This document shows, piece by piece, positions 40,257-53,016 of a stretch of 64,000 bases of DNA. The notes under the pieces were generated by a model, which did no database searches, had not been told where the DNA came from, and was given only the letters and a program-made list of their open reading frames with translations. Numbering within the stretch: the first letter of the stretch is position 1; every line of letters begins with the position of its first letter. Source of the DNA: Flavivirga rizhaonensis (lineage in GTDB: Bacteria > Bacteroidota > Bacteroidia > Flavobacteriales > Flavobacteriaceae); the NCBI RefSeq assembly GCF_004791695.1, contig NZ_SRSO01000019.1:41147-105146 (forward strand). The letters are read 5' to 3'. A program made the translations under genes and the position numbers.

Positions 40257-41411
40257 ATGAAAATAAAATCAATTGAGACATTCATACTAAAAGATAAACT
40301 AAACCAAAGTTTCTTCTTTTCACAATGGGAATATTCTGAAAGATGTATTTGTATTGTTAAGGTAATAGCCGAAGATGGTACCTATGGTTGGGGTGAGGGA
40401 TATGGACCAGCAAAATTATTAGAAGCTGGTATTGATTTATTAAAACCTATGGTAATAGGTCAAAACCCTCTTGAGAACGAAGTTATTTGGAATGAAATGT
40501 ATCGTAAAACTCTTGACTTTGCTAGAAAGGGTACTTTAATGGCATCGATAAGCGCATTAGATATTGCTATTTGGGACTTAAAAGGTAAGCTTCTAGGGCT
40601 TCCAATTTATACACTATTGGGTGGGGCACATAGAAATAAAGTTAAGCCTTATGCAACAGGTTTGTATTTTACCGATCATCATGATTTTTCTAAAGGTTTT
40701 GTTGAAGAAGCTAAGCTATATGTGTCGCAAGGTTTTAAGGCAATAAAGATGAAGGTTGGCTTGGGGATAAAAGAAGATGTAGCTAATATAAAATTAATAC
40801 GTGAAACCATTGGGGATGATATTGAATTAATGATAGATTCTAATCACGCATATACATTACGAGAGGCCGTTGAACTTTCAAGGAAAATCGAAAAATATGA
40901 TATTAAATGGTTTGAAGAACCAATTTCTCCAGAATTTTATGGACAGTATAATGAATTAAGACAAAAAACCAGTATTCCAATTGCAGGAGGAGAATGTGAA
41001 TATTTAAGATTTGGATTTCAACAGTTAATAAAAAACAAATCGGTAGATATTTTACAACCTGATATTTGTGCATGCGGAGGTTTGACCGAAGCCAAAAGAA
41101 TATCAGCATTGGCAACAGCAAATGGAGTAGATTTAATTCCACACACATGGGGTACTTCTATTGGGCTTCATGTAGCATTGCATTTTATTTCAAATTTAGA
41201 GTCTGTACCAGGAAGAATGTACCAACCAGATTTTTTAATGGAGTTTGATCAAACAGAAAATGGACTACGTGAGTGCCTGATTTTTCCAAAAATTAAGATG
41301 AAAAATGGTATGATAGAAGTTCCTAATAGACCTGGATTAGGGATTGATGTTGATGAAAATGTTTTAAATGACTATTCAATTAAAAAGAAAGTTTTAAGAG
41401 AATTTATTTAA
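40257..41411 (+). CDS. Mandelate racemase-type enzyme, candidate 3,6-anhydrogalactonate cycloisomerase
   Basis: A 384-residue cytoplasmic enolase-superfamily enzyme. All mandelate racemase-subgroup residues are present: KxK Lys164/Lys166, metal ligands Asp194, Glu220 and Glu246 at the usual 26-residue intervals, and base His296 in PHTWG. In agar and carrageenan catabolism an enzyme of this class turns 3,6-anhydrogalactonate into 2-keto-3-deoxygalactonate. The function is inferred from the paralogue at 55557, which is followed by an aldehyde dehydrogenase, and from the dehydrogenase remnant right after this gene. A sugar-acid dehydratase is the main alternative. Confidence 0.75.
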   Translation: MKIKSIETFILKDKLNQSFFFSQWEYSERCICIVKVIAEDGTYGWGEGYGPAKLLEAGIDLLKPMVIGQNPLENEVIWNEMYRKTLDFARKGTLMASISALDIAIWDLKGKLLGLPIYTLLGGAHRNKVKPYATGLYFTDHHDFSKGFVEEAKLYVSQGFKAIKMKVGLGIKEDVANIKLIRETIGDDIELMIDSNHAYTLREAVELSRKIEKYDIKWFEEPISPEFYGQYNELRQKTSIPIAGGECEYLRFGFQQLIKNKSVDILQPDICACGGLTEAKRISALATANGVDLIPHTWGTSIGLHVALHFISNLESVPGRMYQPDFLMEFDQTENGLRECLIFPKIKMKNGMIEVPNRPGLGIDVDENVLNDYSIKKKVLREFI

Positions 41412-41424
41412 AATATTATTAGTA

Positions 41425-41535
41425 ATGAATACAAATACATAGGACTTCGGATACAAAAAATTATATATAAACGGTGAACTTGTTGATGTAATAAGCGGAT
41501 TAAAAGATATGCCATCTGTCCAGTAACATGAGACA
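41425..41535 (+). pseudogene. N-terminal remnant of an aldehyde dehydrogenase
   Basis: The ATG at 41425 opens MNTNT, stop, DFGYKKLYINGELVDVISG, which aligns with MKTENYGYKKLYIDGELIDAHDG at the start of the intact dehydrogenase (56805). A one-base shift then gives ICPVT where the intact gene has VICPATG. About 35 codons survive; the remaining 450 are lost and the GH2 gene begins 30 bases later. The cycloisomerase-dehydrogenase pair was therefore present twice. Confidence 0.92.
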
Positions 41536-41558
41536 TTAATTTACATAATAAATATTGA

Positions 41559-44813
<3,255 letters not shown>

Positions 44814-44972
44814 AACATCCACGACTAAAATTTGGTCATACATAGAAGTGATAATGTGGATGTTACATATGATCATTGAAAAACAATAAAATAGGCACAT
44901 GAAAACATTAAAACTATTGCATGTCGGCTTATCCAAAAATATATTTGCTTTCTAATTGGTATTAGAACTGTA

Positions 44973-46523
44973 CTAAATTGAGTTTATAAAATTTGTTAAG
45001 TTGACACCTCTATTTAGGTTCATTTTTTTACGTAACCTATGTCTTGCTACATGGACACTACCAAGAGAAATACCTAAAAGATAAGCCATTTCTTTTCCTG
45101 AAAAATTCAATTTAATCAAGGCACATAATTTTAAATCAGAAGATGATAGATTAGGCACTTTTTTTTGAAGTCTAGCATAAAAGCCTATGTTCTGTTCCTT
45201 GAAACGGGTATTAAAAGTGTCCCATAAACTTGTAGAACTATGCTCAATGGATTTTAATAAAGAAAGAGAGCGCTTATCTGGGTTTGACTCTTTTATATAA
45301 GAACTTAGTTTCTTAATAACTTCTTCTTTTTCTATTAATTGTAGCGTGTTAGAAGTCAACTCTTTATTCTTAATATTTAAAAGCTCATTAGAAACCTCTT
45401 GTTTTTTTTGAAACTTCAATAACCGAACCCTAGATCTTACCAAAACAACAACAATAACTAGTATTAGCAATATCATAAAGAAAAGTATCCTAAACCTGAG
45501 TATCTCTTCTTTATTTTTTGCCAACTCTAAGTTCTTAATATTAATTTGCTCATTCTTTTTTATGAGTTGCTCTTTGTAAGGATTCCTTATAGTTAAAAAA
45601 CCTTTATTCCTATCATTTCTAGGGTTTAAATAAGCGTTCCCAATTGAATTCGATTTTTGTTCATATTCATAAGCTTTATTATACTTTCCTAACTTAGATA
45701 AAACTTCTGCATAACGAGAATATAAAAAAGACCTATAAAATGTAGTTTCTCCTATAACGCCATTAACCTTTACAAATTTTTCAAAATAGATTTCAGCTAA
45801 ATTAAGCTTATTCAACTTCAAATAAATATTAGCTATTCTACCATAAACAATAAGCAAAAAATGCCTGTCACCTTCTTTTAATTGCGTGTTAGATTCAATA
45901 TTTTCTAACTGAAACGCAATACTCTCAAGCAACTTTATGGCTTTATTGTACTTATTATTCCATTCTTCTAAACTAGCTTTCTTTTCTTTAAGATAAAGAT
46001 CATAAACAGTATTAACCTTAAATTGTTTTGCTAAACCATGACAGGTATCAATATGAGCTTTTAAATTACTTTGATGCTCAATACTTTGATAATGCATAAC
46101 CAAGTTATAATGGGATTGATATAAATCAGAGATATTTACCCCGCCATTTTTATACAAACTTTTATAAAGTTTATGAGCTTTCAAAAAATAATCACCAGAC
46201 TCTTCATTTTGTTTATACAAATAAGTCAATACACCTAACTCTTCATATGCTTTTGCTTTTAATTGTGAATCATCTTTAGCCTCGGCTATAATTAGTGCCT
46301 CTCCAGCATTGTTAAATGCTTGATTATAATTCAACCTGTAACGTTCATATGTACTCAAAGAAATTAGGCTCTTTATTAATAAAGTTGTGTCTTTTTTAAA
46401 ATTAGCTTGTTTTTTAGTCTTTTGTAACACATGGAATATCGAATCATTTGTTACGTTAGAATCAAATAAACCTTCGTAAAAATGAGTTTTAAACTGTTGT
46501 GCATGTAAACTTCCAAAACACAT
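44973..46523 (-). CDS. TPR-containing membrane regulator with LuxR-like HTH
   Basis: A 516-residue protein: helical TPR-like repeats (residues ~30-290), one membrane helix (ILFFMILLILVIVVVLV), a coiled coil (ELLNIKNKELTSNTLQLIEKEE) and a C-terminal GerE/LuxR-type HTH (MAYLLGISLGSVHVARHRLR). This architecture is common in Flavobacteriia and couples a periplasmic TPR sensor to DNA binding. The ATG used leaves only half a signal peptide. The frame stays open upstream through ISFLKVISLLNI, completing a credible one, but no ATG, GTG or TTG lies in that extension. It is divergent from the next genes. Confidence 0.85.
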   Translation of the reverse strand: MCFGSLHAQQFKTHFYEGLFDSNVTNDSIFHVLQKTKKQANFKKDTTLLIKSLISLSTYERYRLNYNQAFNNAGEALIIAEAKDDSQLKAKAYEELGVLTYLYKQNEESGDYFLKAHKLYKSLYKNGGVNISDLYQSHYNLVMHYQSIEHQSNLKAHIDTCHGLAKQFKVNTVYDLYLKEKKASLEEWNNKYNKAIKLLESIAFQLENIESNTQLKEGDRHFLLIVYGRIANIYLKLNKLNLAEIYFEKFVKVNGVIGETTFYRSFLYSRYAEVLSKLGKYNKAYEYEQKSNSIGNAYLNPRNDRNKGFLTIRNPYKEQLIKKNEQINIKNLELAKNKEEILRFRILFFMILLILVIVVVLVRSRVRLLKFQKKQEVSNELLNIKNKELTSNTLQLIEKEEVIKKLSSYIKESNPDKRSLSLLKSIEHSSTSLWDTFNTRFKEQNIGFYARLQKKVPNLSSSDLKLCALIKLNFSGKEMAYLLGISLGSVHVARHRLRKKMNLNRGVNLTNFINSI

Positions 46524-46742
46524 TATGTTAAGTAAAGAGATAACTTTTAAAAAAGATATATTTCTAATTAAAGTATTAATAATAAATTATTTAGGTTTAA
46601 TATTCGAATTATCAATAATATTTTATGTTAAGCTAATATAAATATAAATTTTTTGCAATGTTAAGTTTATGTAATCCGTTTTATTAGGTTTAAATAAGTG
46701 GAAAATTTAATTTTATGAAAAACCAAACTGAATTTTACGTTA

Positions 46743-47324
46743 ATGTGTCAGAAATATTTAAGTCTTCTATTACTATTTTTTGGATTGGGTAATACGTGTT
46801 TTATTAATTCTCAAAATGAAAATCAACCCAATGTCTTACTTATTGTGCTAGACGATTTAAAGGATTATACTGGTTTCTTAGGAGGTCATCCACAAGTTAA
46901 AACGCCTCATATGGATGCCTTGACAAAAGAAGGCACCGTCTTTACGAACGCTCACACTAACGCACCGATATGCGCCCCTTCAAGAGCAAGTTTTCTGATC
47001 GGAATTTTAAAAAACGACAATGGTAAACCGTTAAGCGGTCATAACTTAAAGCCATTCTTGGAAAATCCTGATAACCCTAAATCGAAGGAATCTGATGTAG
47101 CTTTAACTGTTGTTAGAGGAAACTTTAAAAGTAACGAAGTTATGGAACAAAGTTATTCGGTGAGGTCTGAGACATATAGATATATCCGCTATGTAAATGG
47201 TAAGGAGGAACTTTATGATAATGAAAAGGATCCTTATGAATGGGACAATTTAGCTTCAGACAAAAAACACAGCAAAATAAAAAAGAATTTACAGCAACAA
47301 ATGAATCAGTCACTAAATATTTAA
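46743..47324 (+). pseudogene. Sulfatase with internal deletion of the catalytic core
   Basis: A 193-residue frame that begins as a normal S1 sulfatase (signal peptide, metal site VLDDLKD, CAPSR with Cys77, ASFLIG) and then jumps at about residue 86 (near nt 47000) to the C-terminal part (LSGHNLKPFLENPDNPKSKE, YVNGKEELYDNEKDPYEWDN). Some 250-300 residues, including the second metal site and catalytic lysine and histidine, are missing. The reading frame is kept across the join, so a protein could be made but should be inactive. It precedes the GH127 gene by 12 bases. Confidence 0.9.
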
Positions 47325-47336
47325 AACTAAACAAAA

Positions 47337-49421
47337 ATGAAACTAATAAAACACTTATTAATTGCCTTATTAAGTATTACCCTGATTGTTTCTTGTAAAC
47401 AAAATCAAGAAAACGTAGATGATAAAAGTATGGTTTTAAATACTAGAACCAGTAAAGACCTAAATTTAGATAGCAGCAAAGGTGCTATTAATACTGCAAA
47501 TAGTCCGCATGTTAAGTTAAAAAGTCTGAATATTGGTGATTGTCAATGGACTGATGGATTTTGGGCAGACAAATTCAAAGTAGCAGAAGAAGTCATGGTG
47601 CCTTACATGGGCGAGGTTCTTAAAGGCGACACAGGGCACGCTTTAAACAACTTCAAGTTTGCTGCTGGTTTAAAAGAAGGTAAGCATAAAGGCACGAATT
47701 GGCATGATGGCGATTTTTACAAATGGATGGAAGCTGCAACCTATGTATATGCCATTAATAAAGATGAAAAAATCACTAATGAACTAGATGGTCTTATTGA
47801 AATAATTGGGAAAGCGCAACAGGATAATGGATACTTGCAGACCCAAATTCAGCTAACAAAAGCTGAACCTTTTTCAGAAAGACGATACCACGAAATGTAT
47901 AACAGTGGACATTTATACATCGCTGCGTGTATTTACTATAGAGTTACGGGAAAAACTAACTTTTTAGATATTGCCATTAAGCATGCAGATAACCTATATG
48001 TTGCATTTCAACCACAACCAAAAGAATTAGCACGTTTTGGTTTTAATCAAGTGCAAATTATGGGTTTAGTTGAATTATACAGAACTACCAAAGACAAACG
48101 CTATTTAGAATTAGCTGAAATTTTCATCAATATGAGGGGAAAGTCTAAAGTGAAACCAGACCCAACAGTTAGATTCAACCAAATTGGAGATATGACGCAG
48201 GAAAGAACGCCTTTAAGAGAATCTGATGAAGCTGTGGGGCATGCAGTACTAGCGCTTTATTATTATGCAGGTGCTGCCGATGTATATGCTGAAACTGGAG
48301 AAAAAGCTTTGATTGATGCTCTGGATAAAATATGGGGAAATATTGTAGATAAAAAAATGTTCGTCACAGGTGCTTGTGGACAAAAACATCATGGCGGCTC
48401 TTCTAACCGCGATTTTGTACATGAAGCTTTTACTATCGATTATGAAATGCATAATGCACACGCTTATAATGAAACTTGTGCCAACTTGTGTAATGCTATG
48501 TTTAACTACAGAATGTTAGGTGTAAAGGGTGAATCTAAGCATGCAGACATTATGGAACTGGTACTATATAACAGTGCTTTATCAGGTATAAGTTTAGAAG
48601 GAAATACGTACTTCTATACAAATCCTTTAAGAAGAACAAAAGGTCATAAAATGGGAGTTACAGATTATCCAGGCAGGGTGTCATATATCCCATGTTTTTG
48701 TTGCCCACCAAATTTAGTTAGAACCATTGTTAAATCCTCAGCTTGGGCATATAGCTTATCAGAAAACGGTGTGGCTGTTAACTTATATGGCGGGAATAAA
48801 CTAGATACCAAATTAATAGATGGGTCTACCATAAGGCTAAAACAGGAAACAAATTACCCTTGGGAAGGTAATATCAAAATCACTATTGATGCATGTAAAA
48901 AAGATACTTTTGATATACTTTTAAGAATTCCTGATTGGGCAGACAGTTCTAAAATAATGGTCAATGGAAAAACGGCTAACACAAAAGCAAAACCTGGAAA
49001 CTTTGCAATAATCAACCGTAAATGGCAAAAAGGTGATGTTATATCACTAAACCTTCCGATGGACATTAAATTATTAGAAGGAAACCCTTTAATTGAAGAA
49101 GTAAGAAATCAAGCAACTATAAAAAGAGGACCAGTGGTGTATTGTGTAGAGTCGCCAGATTTACCAAAAGACACAGATATTTTAGATGTGTATTTACCAA
49201 TAAAATCAGAATTAACAGCTACTTACAAACCTGATTTATTAGGAGGTGTAACAGCAATTTCAGGAAACGTAAAATTACGTAAAGACGATAAAAAAGGTAT
49301 GTACAGAGAGCTTTCTGATTTAAAATGGAAAAATCATAAAGCTCAGTTTGTGCCTTACTTTGCATGGTCAAACCGAGGGGAATCAGAGATGAGTGTTTGG
49401 CTCCCTTTAATACTAGAATAA
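47337..49421 (+). CDS. GH127 glycosidase, candidate 3,6-anhydro-galactosidase
   Basis: A 694-residue lipoprotein (signal ends LIVSC) with the (alpha/alpha)6-barrel GH127 layout. The zinc-thiolate catalytic set is in place: Glu379 and Cys381 in YNETCANL, and Cys455-Cys456 in PCFCCPPN. Classical GH127 members are beta-L-arabinofuranosidases; marine members release 3,6-anhydro-D-galactose from carrageenan oligosaccharides. The dehydrogenase and cycloisomerase genes in this locus favour the latter. Located 12 bases before an IDS-like sulfatase. Confidence 0.85.
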   Translation: MKLIKHLLIALLSITLIVSCKQNQENVDDKSMVLNTRTSKDLNLDSSKGAINTANSPHVKLKSLNIGDCQWTDGFWADKFKVAEEVMVPYMGEVLKGDTGHALNNFKFAAGLKEGKHKGTNWHDGDFYKWMEAATYVYAINKDEKITNELDGLIEIIGKAQQDNGYLQTQIQLTKAEPFSERRYHEMYNSGHLYIAACIYYRVTGKTNFLDIAIKHADNLYVAFQPQPKELARFGFNQVQIMGLVELYRTTKDKRYLELAEIFINMRGKSKVKPDPTVRFNQIGDMTQERTPLRESDEAVGHAVLALYYYAGAADVYAETGEKALIDALDKIWGNIVDKKMFVTGACGQKHHGGSSNRDFVHEAFTIDYEMHNAHAYNETCANLCNAMFNYRMLGVKGESKHADIMELVLYNSALSGISLEGNTYFYTNPLRRTKGHKMGVTDYPGRVSYIPCFCCPPNLVRTIVKSSAWAYSLSENGVAVNLYGGNKLDTKLIDGSTIRLKQETNYPWEGNIKITIDACKKDTFDILLRIPDWADSSKIMVNGKTANTKAKPGNFAIINRKWQKGDVISLNLPMDIKLLEGNPLIEEVRNQATIKRGPVVYCVESPDLPKDTDILDVYLPIKSELTATYKPDLLGGVTAISGNVKLRKDDKKGMYRELSDLKWKNHKAQFVPYFAWSNRGESEMSVWLPLILE

Positions 49422-49432
49422 TTTATTTTACT

Positions 49433-51076
49433 ATGAAAATCATTTTTTATCCACTAATTTTACTATTCTGCTTTGGTTGTCAACAAGAGAAACAGCCTGC
49501 TAAAAAGCCTAATATTCTTTTTATAGGCATTGACGATTTAAGACCAGAATTAGGCTGCTACGGATCTGACATTGCGATTAGTCCTAATTTAGACAAATTA
49601 GCAACTCAAGGATTATTATTTGAAAATGCGTATTGCCAACAAGCCATTTGCGGACCTTCAAGAGCGAGTTTATTAACTGGGATTCGTCCAGAGACTAGCG
49701 GCGTTTTTCATAACTATATCAAATTTAGAGAAGTAAATCCAGAAGTGGTTACGCTGCCTCAGCATTTTATGAATAATGGCTATGAAACGGTTTATGCTGG
49801 TAAAATATTCCATCATGGCGATTTAGATGATGAAAAGTCATGGAGCAGATTACCTGCCATAGATAGTATGGCTTCAAAAGGCATCAAAAAACCTGTTGGG
49901 TTTGCTTTTAAAAAAAACATTAAAGAACGTGCAGCGACTAAAAAAGAAATGGTTGAGAAATATGGTAACGTAGCAAAATACGGTCTAGCCATGGGGCAAG
50001 CTTATGAAAATGCAGATGTGCCCGACAATACCTATAGAGATGGTTACCATACCGAACTGGCCATCGCTACTATGAAAGAAATGCTTGCTAAAGGAGATAA
50101 ACCTTTCTTCTTGGGGTTAGGGTTTAATAAGCCACACCTTAATTGGGTAGCTCCTAAAAAATACTGGGATTTGTACGATAGAGAAAAAATAAAACTATCA
50201 ACGCAAACCGAAAGTCCGGAAAATGGAGCAACTATGGGGTTACATCCATCTTTTGAATTACGAGTTCGAAGCGGTATTCCTAAAAAAGGACAAATTGATG
50301 AAGAATTAGCTACCATTTTAAAGCACGCTTATTCAGCATGTGTGAGTTATGTAGATGCACAAATAGGAAAAATGATTGCTGCACTTGAAAAAGCTGGAGT
50401 TAGAGATAATACAATTATAATAGTTTGGAGTGACCATGGGTGGCATTTAGGTGATATGGGCATTTGGGGTAAAGCAACCAACTATGAAATAGCGACGCGC
50501 GTACCAATGATGATTTGGACACCTGATATGCCAAAAGGAAGTCAAGGCAAAACTACCGATGCCTTAGTAGAACTAATAGATATGTATCCTACTCTAACTG
50601 ATTTAGCAGGGTTAAAAACCCCAAAACATATTGAAGGGACTAGCTTTAAAAGATTAATAGAAAACCCGCAAACCGAATGGAAAGCTGCAGCTTTTAGTCA
50701 ATTTCCTTCTCCAGCATTGCGGGAATGGGGCGCTTTCCCAATTAGACAAGCAATGCGCGAAACCTACTTTGGACCGCTCCTTGAAGAAGTTGAAGAACGT
50801 ATAATCGAACAACAAGGTGAAAAATGGGATAGAAATTTATTTGAAAATAATTTAATGGGGTATGCGATGAGAACAGAGGGCTATCGTTTTATAGTTTGGA
50901 AAGATAGAACCAATCCTGAAAAAGAGCCTATTTTTAAAGAATTATATGACCACAAAACAGACCCTTTAGAAACAATAAATATTGCTAAAGAGAACCCTGA
51001 GCTTGTCTCAAAACTTATGGTACAATTTGAAAAAGGCTGGAAAGGTAGTATACCAAAACATATAATGCACAACTAA
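49433..51076 (+). CDS. S1 family sulfatase, iduronate-2-sulfatase-like (S1_7-type), lipoprotein
   Basis: A 547-residue sulfatase. The start at 49433 was chosen over an in-frame 49364 start because it opens directly into a lipoprotein signal (PLILLFCFGC) and avoids a 58-base overlap with the GH127 gene. Formylglycine motif CGPSR with Cys73; metal sites GIDDLRPE and WSDHGWHLGDMG; KATNYEIATRVPM. The pattern is that of the iduronate-2-sulfatase-like group, members of which serve in carrageenan degradation. It lies 15 bases before an FAD oxidoreductase. Confidence 0.93.
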   Translation: MKIIFYPLILLFCFGCQQEKQPAKKPNILFIGIDDLRPELGCYGSDIAISPNLDKLATQGLLFENAYCQQAICGPSRASLLTGIRPETSGVFHNYIKFREVNPEVVTLPQHFMNNGYETVYAGKIFHHGDLDDEKSWSRLPAIDSMASKGIKKPVGFAFKKNIKERAATKKEMVEKYGNVAKYGLAMGQAYENADVPDNTYRDGYHTELAIATMKEMLAKGDKPFFLGLGFNKPHLNWVAPKKYWDLYDREKIKLSTQTESPENGATMGLHPSFELRVRSGIPKKGQIDEELATILKHAYSACVSYVDAQIGKMIAALEKAGVRDNTIIIVWSDHGWHLGDMGIWGKATNYEIATRVPMMIWTPDMPKGSQGKTTDALVELIDMYPTLTDLAGLKTPKHIEGTSFKRLIENPQTEWKAAAFSQFPSPALREWGAFPIRQAMRETYFGPLLEEVEERIIEQQGEKWDRNLFENNLMGYAMRTEGYRFIVWKDRTNPEKEPIFKELYDHKTDPLETINIAKENPELVSKLMVQFEKGWKGSIPKHIMHN

Positions 51077-51090
51077 GCGAATTCCGAACC

Positions 51091-53013
51091 ATGAAAAGAA
51101 GAGAGTTTTTTAAAAAAGGTACAACGGCTGCTATAGCTGCTGGTTCTGTACCAATGATTTTTACATCTTGCGCAAGTACTAATAATATTGTTTATGACAA
51201 GCCAAAGGATAAATGGTACCACTTAGGAACTGGAAAAACAGGCACACCAAATAGAAAACCCGTAAAAAATTATGATGTTGCAGTTATTGGTGGTGGTGCC
51301 GCAGGAATCTGTGCTGCAGTTGCTGCAGCCAGAAATGGCTCCAAAATAGTAATAATACAAGACAGACCCGTTTTAGGCGGTAATGCCTCCAGTGAAATTC
51401 GGGTACATTTAAATGGTGTAAATAACATAAAAGGAAAAGCTGAAAGAGAGACAGGAATTATAGAAGAAATTTTATTACATAATCGTTTTGAAAATGAACA
51501 AGAATCCTTTCCTGTTTTTGACCATGTGATGTATGATTTTGTGGTTCGTGAACCCAACCTAACTTTAATGTTGAATACTCAAGCAGTAGAAGCGGTCATG
51601 GAAGGCAATAAAATAAAATCAGCTCTGTGCTGGCAAGCAACAACTGAAAAAATGTTTACCATAAATGCACCCATTTTTATTGATTGTTCTGGAGATGGTT
51701 TATTAGCTGCCACAGCAGGAGCAGAATACAGAACAGGAAGAGAAGGAAAAGCTGAATTTAATGAGACTTTTGCTCCAGATGAGCCTGATGGTTGGCAAAT
51801 GGGAGCTACCCTTTTAATGTCTTCAAAAGATATGGGAAAGCCTATGACATATTCACCGCCTTCTTATGCTATAAAATACACCCATGAAGGTGCTAGTAAA
51901 CGACGAAAGTTTGCTGGATTTCAAGATGGTATTTGGTGGATAGAGGTTGGTAGTGATGATGATATTATTGCTGATGCTGAAGAAAACAGACATAAACTCA
52001 TGGGATATCTCCATGGCGTTTGGGATTACATTAAAAATTCAGGAAAATTTCCTGAAGCTAAGAATTTAGCATTAGATTGGGTAGGCTCAATTCCAGGACG
52101 CAGAGAATCACGCCGTTTTATTGGGGATTATATTGTTTCTGAAAGAGATATGACAGAGCATAAACATTTTGAAGATGCCGTAGCATTTGGTGGGTGGTCT
52201 CTAGATGAGCATAACCCAGGTGGTATTGAAAACATTTCGGAACCCCCAAGCTATTTCCATTATCACTTTAAGGAAGTATACCAATTTCCTTTCAGAAGTT
52301 TGTACTCAAAAAATGTATCTAACCTAATGTTTGCAGGCAGAAACGTAAGTCAAACACATATTGCTTTATCGTCTTCAAGAATTATGGCCACTTGTGCGCT
52401 ACAAGGTCAAGCTGTTGGAACAGCAGCAGCCATTTGCAATAAAAGAAACATGCTTCCAAGAGAAGTGGGACAAAAACACATTAAAGAATTACAAGAGCAA
52501 TTACTAAGAGACGATGTTTTTATCCCAAAAAGACCTGCAAACGATCCTCTTGATTTAGCCAGAAAATCCAGTTTGATTTTTGCGTCTACCTCATCATCAG
52601 GAGACGCAAAAAACTTACTCAATGGCATGTCTAGAGATATTGATGGCAAAATCAATCACTGGCAATCGGATGGACTATCAGCAAATGTACAAATAGAATG
52701 GGAGGCACCCGTATCATTATCTAAAGTAGAACTCAAGTGTGATAGTAATGTAAAACGTAACATCATGATGCGTAAGGATAGTAGAAATGATGAACTATTT
52801 AATAACGGTGTACCTGAAGAAATGTTAAAAGCATTAAGTATTCAAGGTCGTGTAAATGGCTCATGGGTAGATTTAGGCAAGATTGAACAAAACAGAACCC
52901 GATTAATTAAATTCAATTTTAATCCTTTGAAAGTAACAGCAGTCAAAGTTAATATGACCGAAACCTATGGTGCTGAGAATGCTAAACTATTTGAAATTCG
53001 TTGCTATACTTAA
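51091..53013 (+). CDS. Tat-type FAD-dependent oxidoreductase, paired with an FMN-motif protein
   Basis: A 640-residue protein with twin-arginine-like start KRREFFKKGTTAA and a cysteine (TSCAS) that could be lipid-modified. Dinucleotide site VIGGGAAGICAA (Gly67 onward), then VLGGNASSEIRV and CSGDGLLAATAGAEY, the FAD_oxidored (PF12831) pattern. C-terminal beta-sandwich from ~490. It is close to the protein at 10040. The next gene starts 3 bases downstream, so translation is probably coupled. The redox partner would be that FMN-motif protein. Substrate unknown; a carrageenan-derived sugar is likely from context. Confidence 0.83.
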   Translation: MKRREFFKKGTTAAIAAGSVPMIFTSCASTNNIVYDKPKDKWYHLGTGKTGTPNRKPVKNYDVAVIGGGAAGICAAVAAARNGSKIVIIQDRPVLGGNASSEIRVHLNGVNNIKGKAERETGIIEEILLHNRFENEQESFPVFDHVMYDFVVREPNLTLMLNTQAVEAVMEGNKIKSALCWQATTEKMFTINAPIFIDCSGDGLLAATAGAEYRTGREGKAEFNETFAPDEPDGWQMGATLLMSSKDMGKPMTYSPPSYAIKYTHEGASKRRKFAGFQDGIWWIEVGSDDDIIADAEENRHKLMGYLHGVWDYIKNSGKFPEAKNLALDWVGSIPGRRESRRFIGDYIVSERDMTEHKHFEDAVAFGGWSLDEHNPGGIENISEPPSYFHYHFKEVYQFPFRSLYSKNVSNLMFAGRNVSQTHIALSSSRIMATCALQGQAVGTAAAICNKRNMLPREVGQKHIKELQEQLLRDDVFIPKRPANDPLDLARKSSLIFASTSSSGDAKNLLNGMSRDIDGKINHWQSDGLSANVQIEWEAPVSLSKVELKCDSNVKRNIMMRKDSRNDELFNNGVPEEMLKALSIQGRVNGSWVDLGKIEQNRTRLIKFNFNPLKVTAVKVNMTETYGAENAKLFEIRCYT

Positions 53014-53016
53014 TAT

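Noticed and set aside
44815..44875. aacatccac / gtggatgtt inverted repeat as a terminator between convergent genes
   Set aside because: The arms are separated by about 40 bases and no T run follows; not a credible terminator.
49364..49432. Longer N-terminus for the sulfatase at 49433
   Set aside because: It would overlap the GH127 gene and bury the lipoprotein signal; the ATG at 49433 gives a normal signal.
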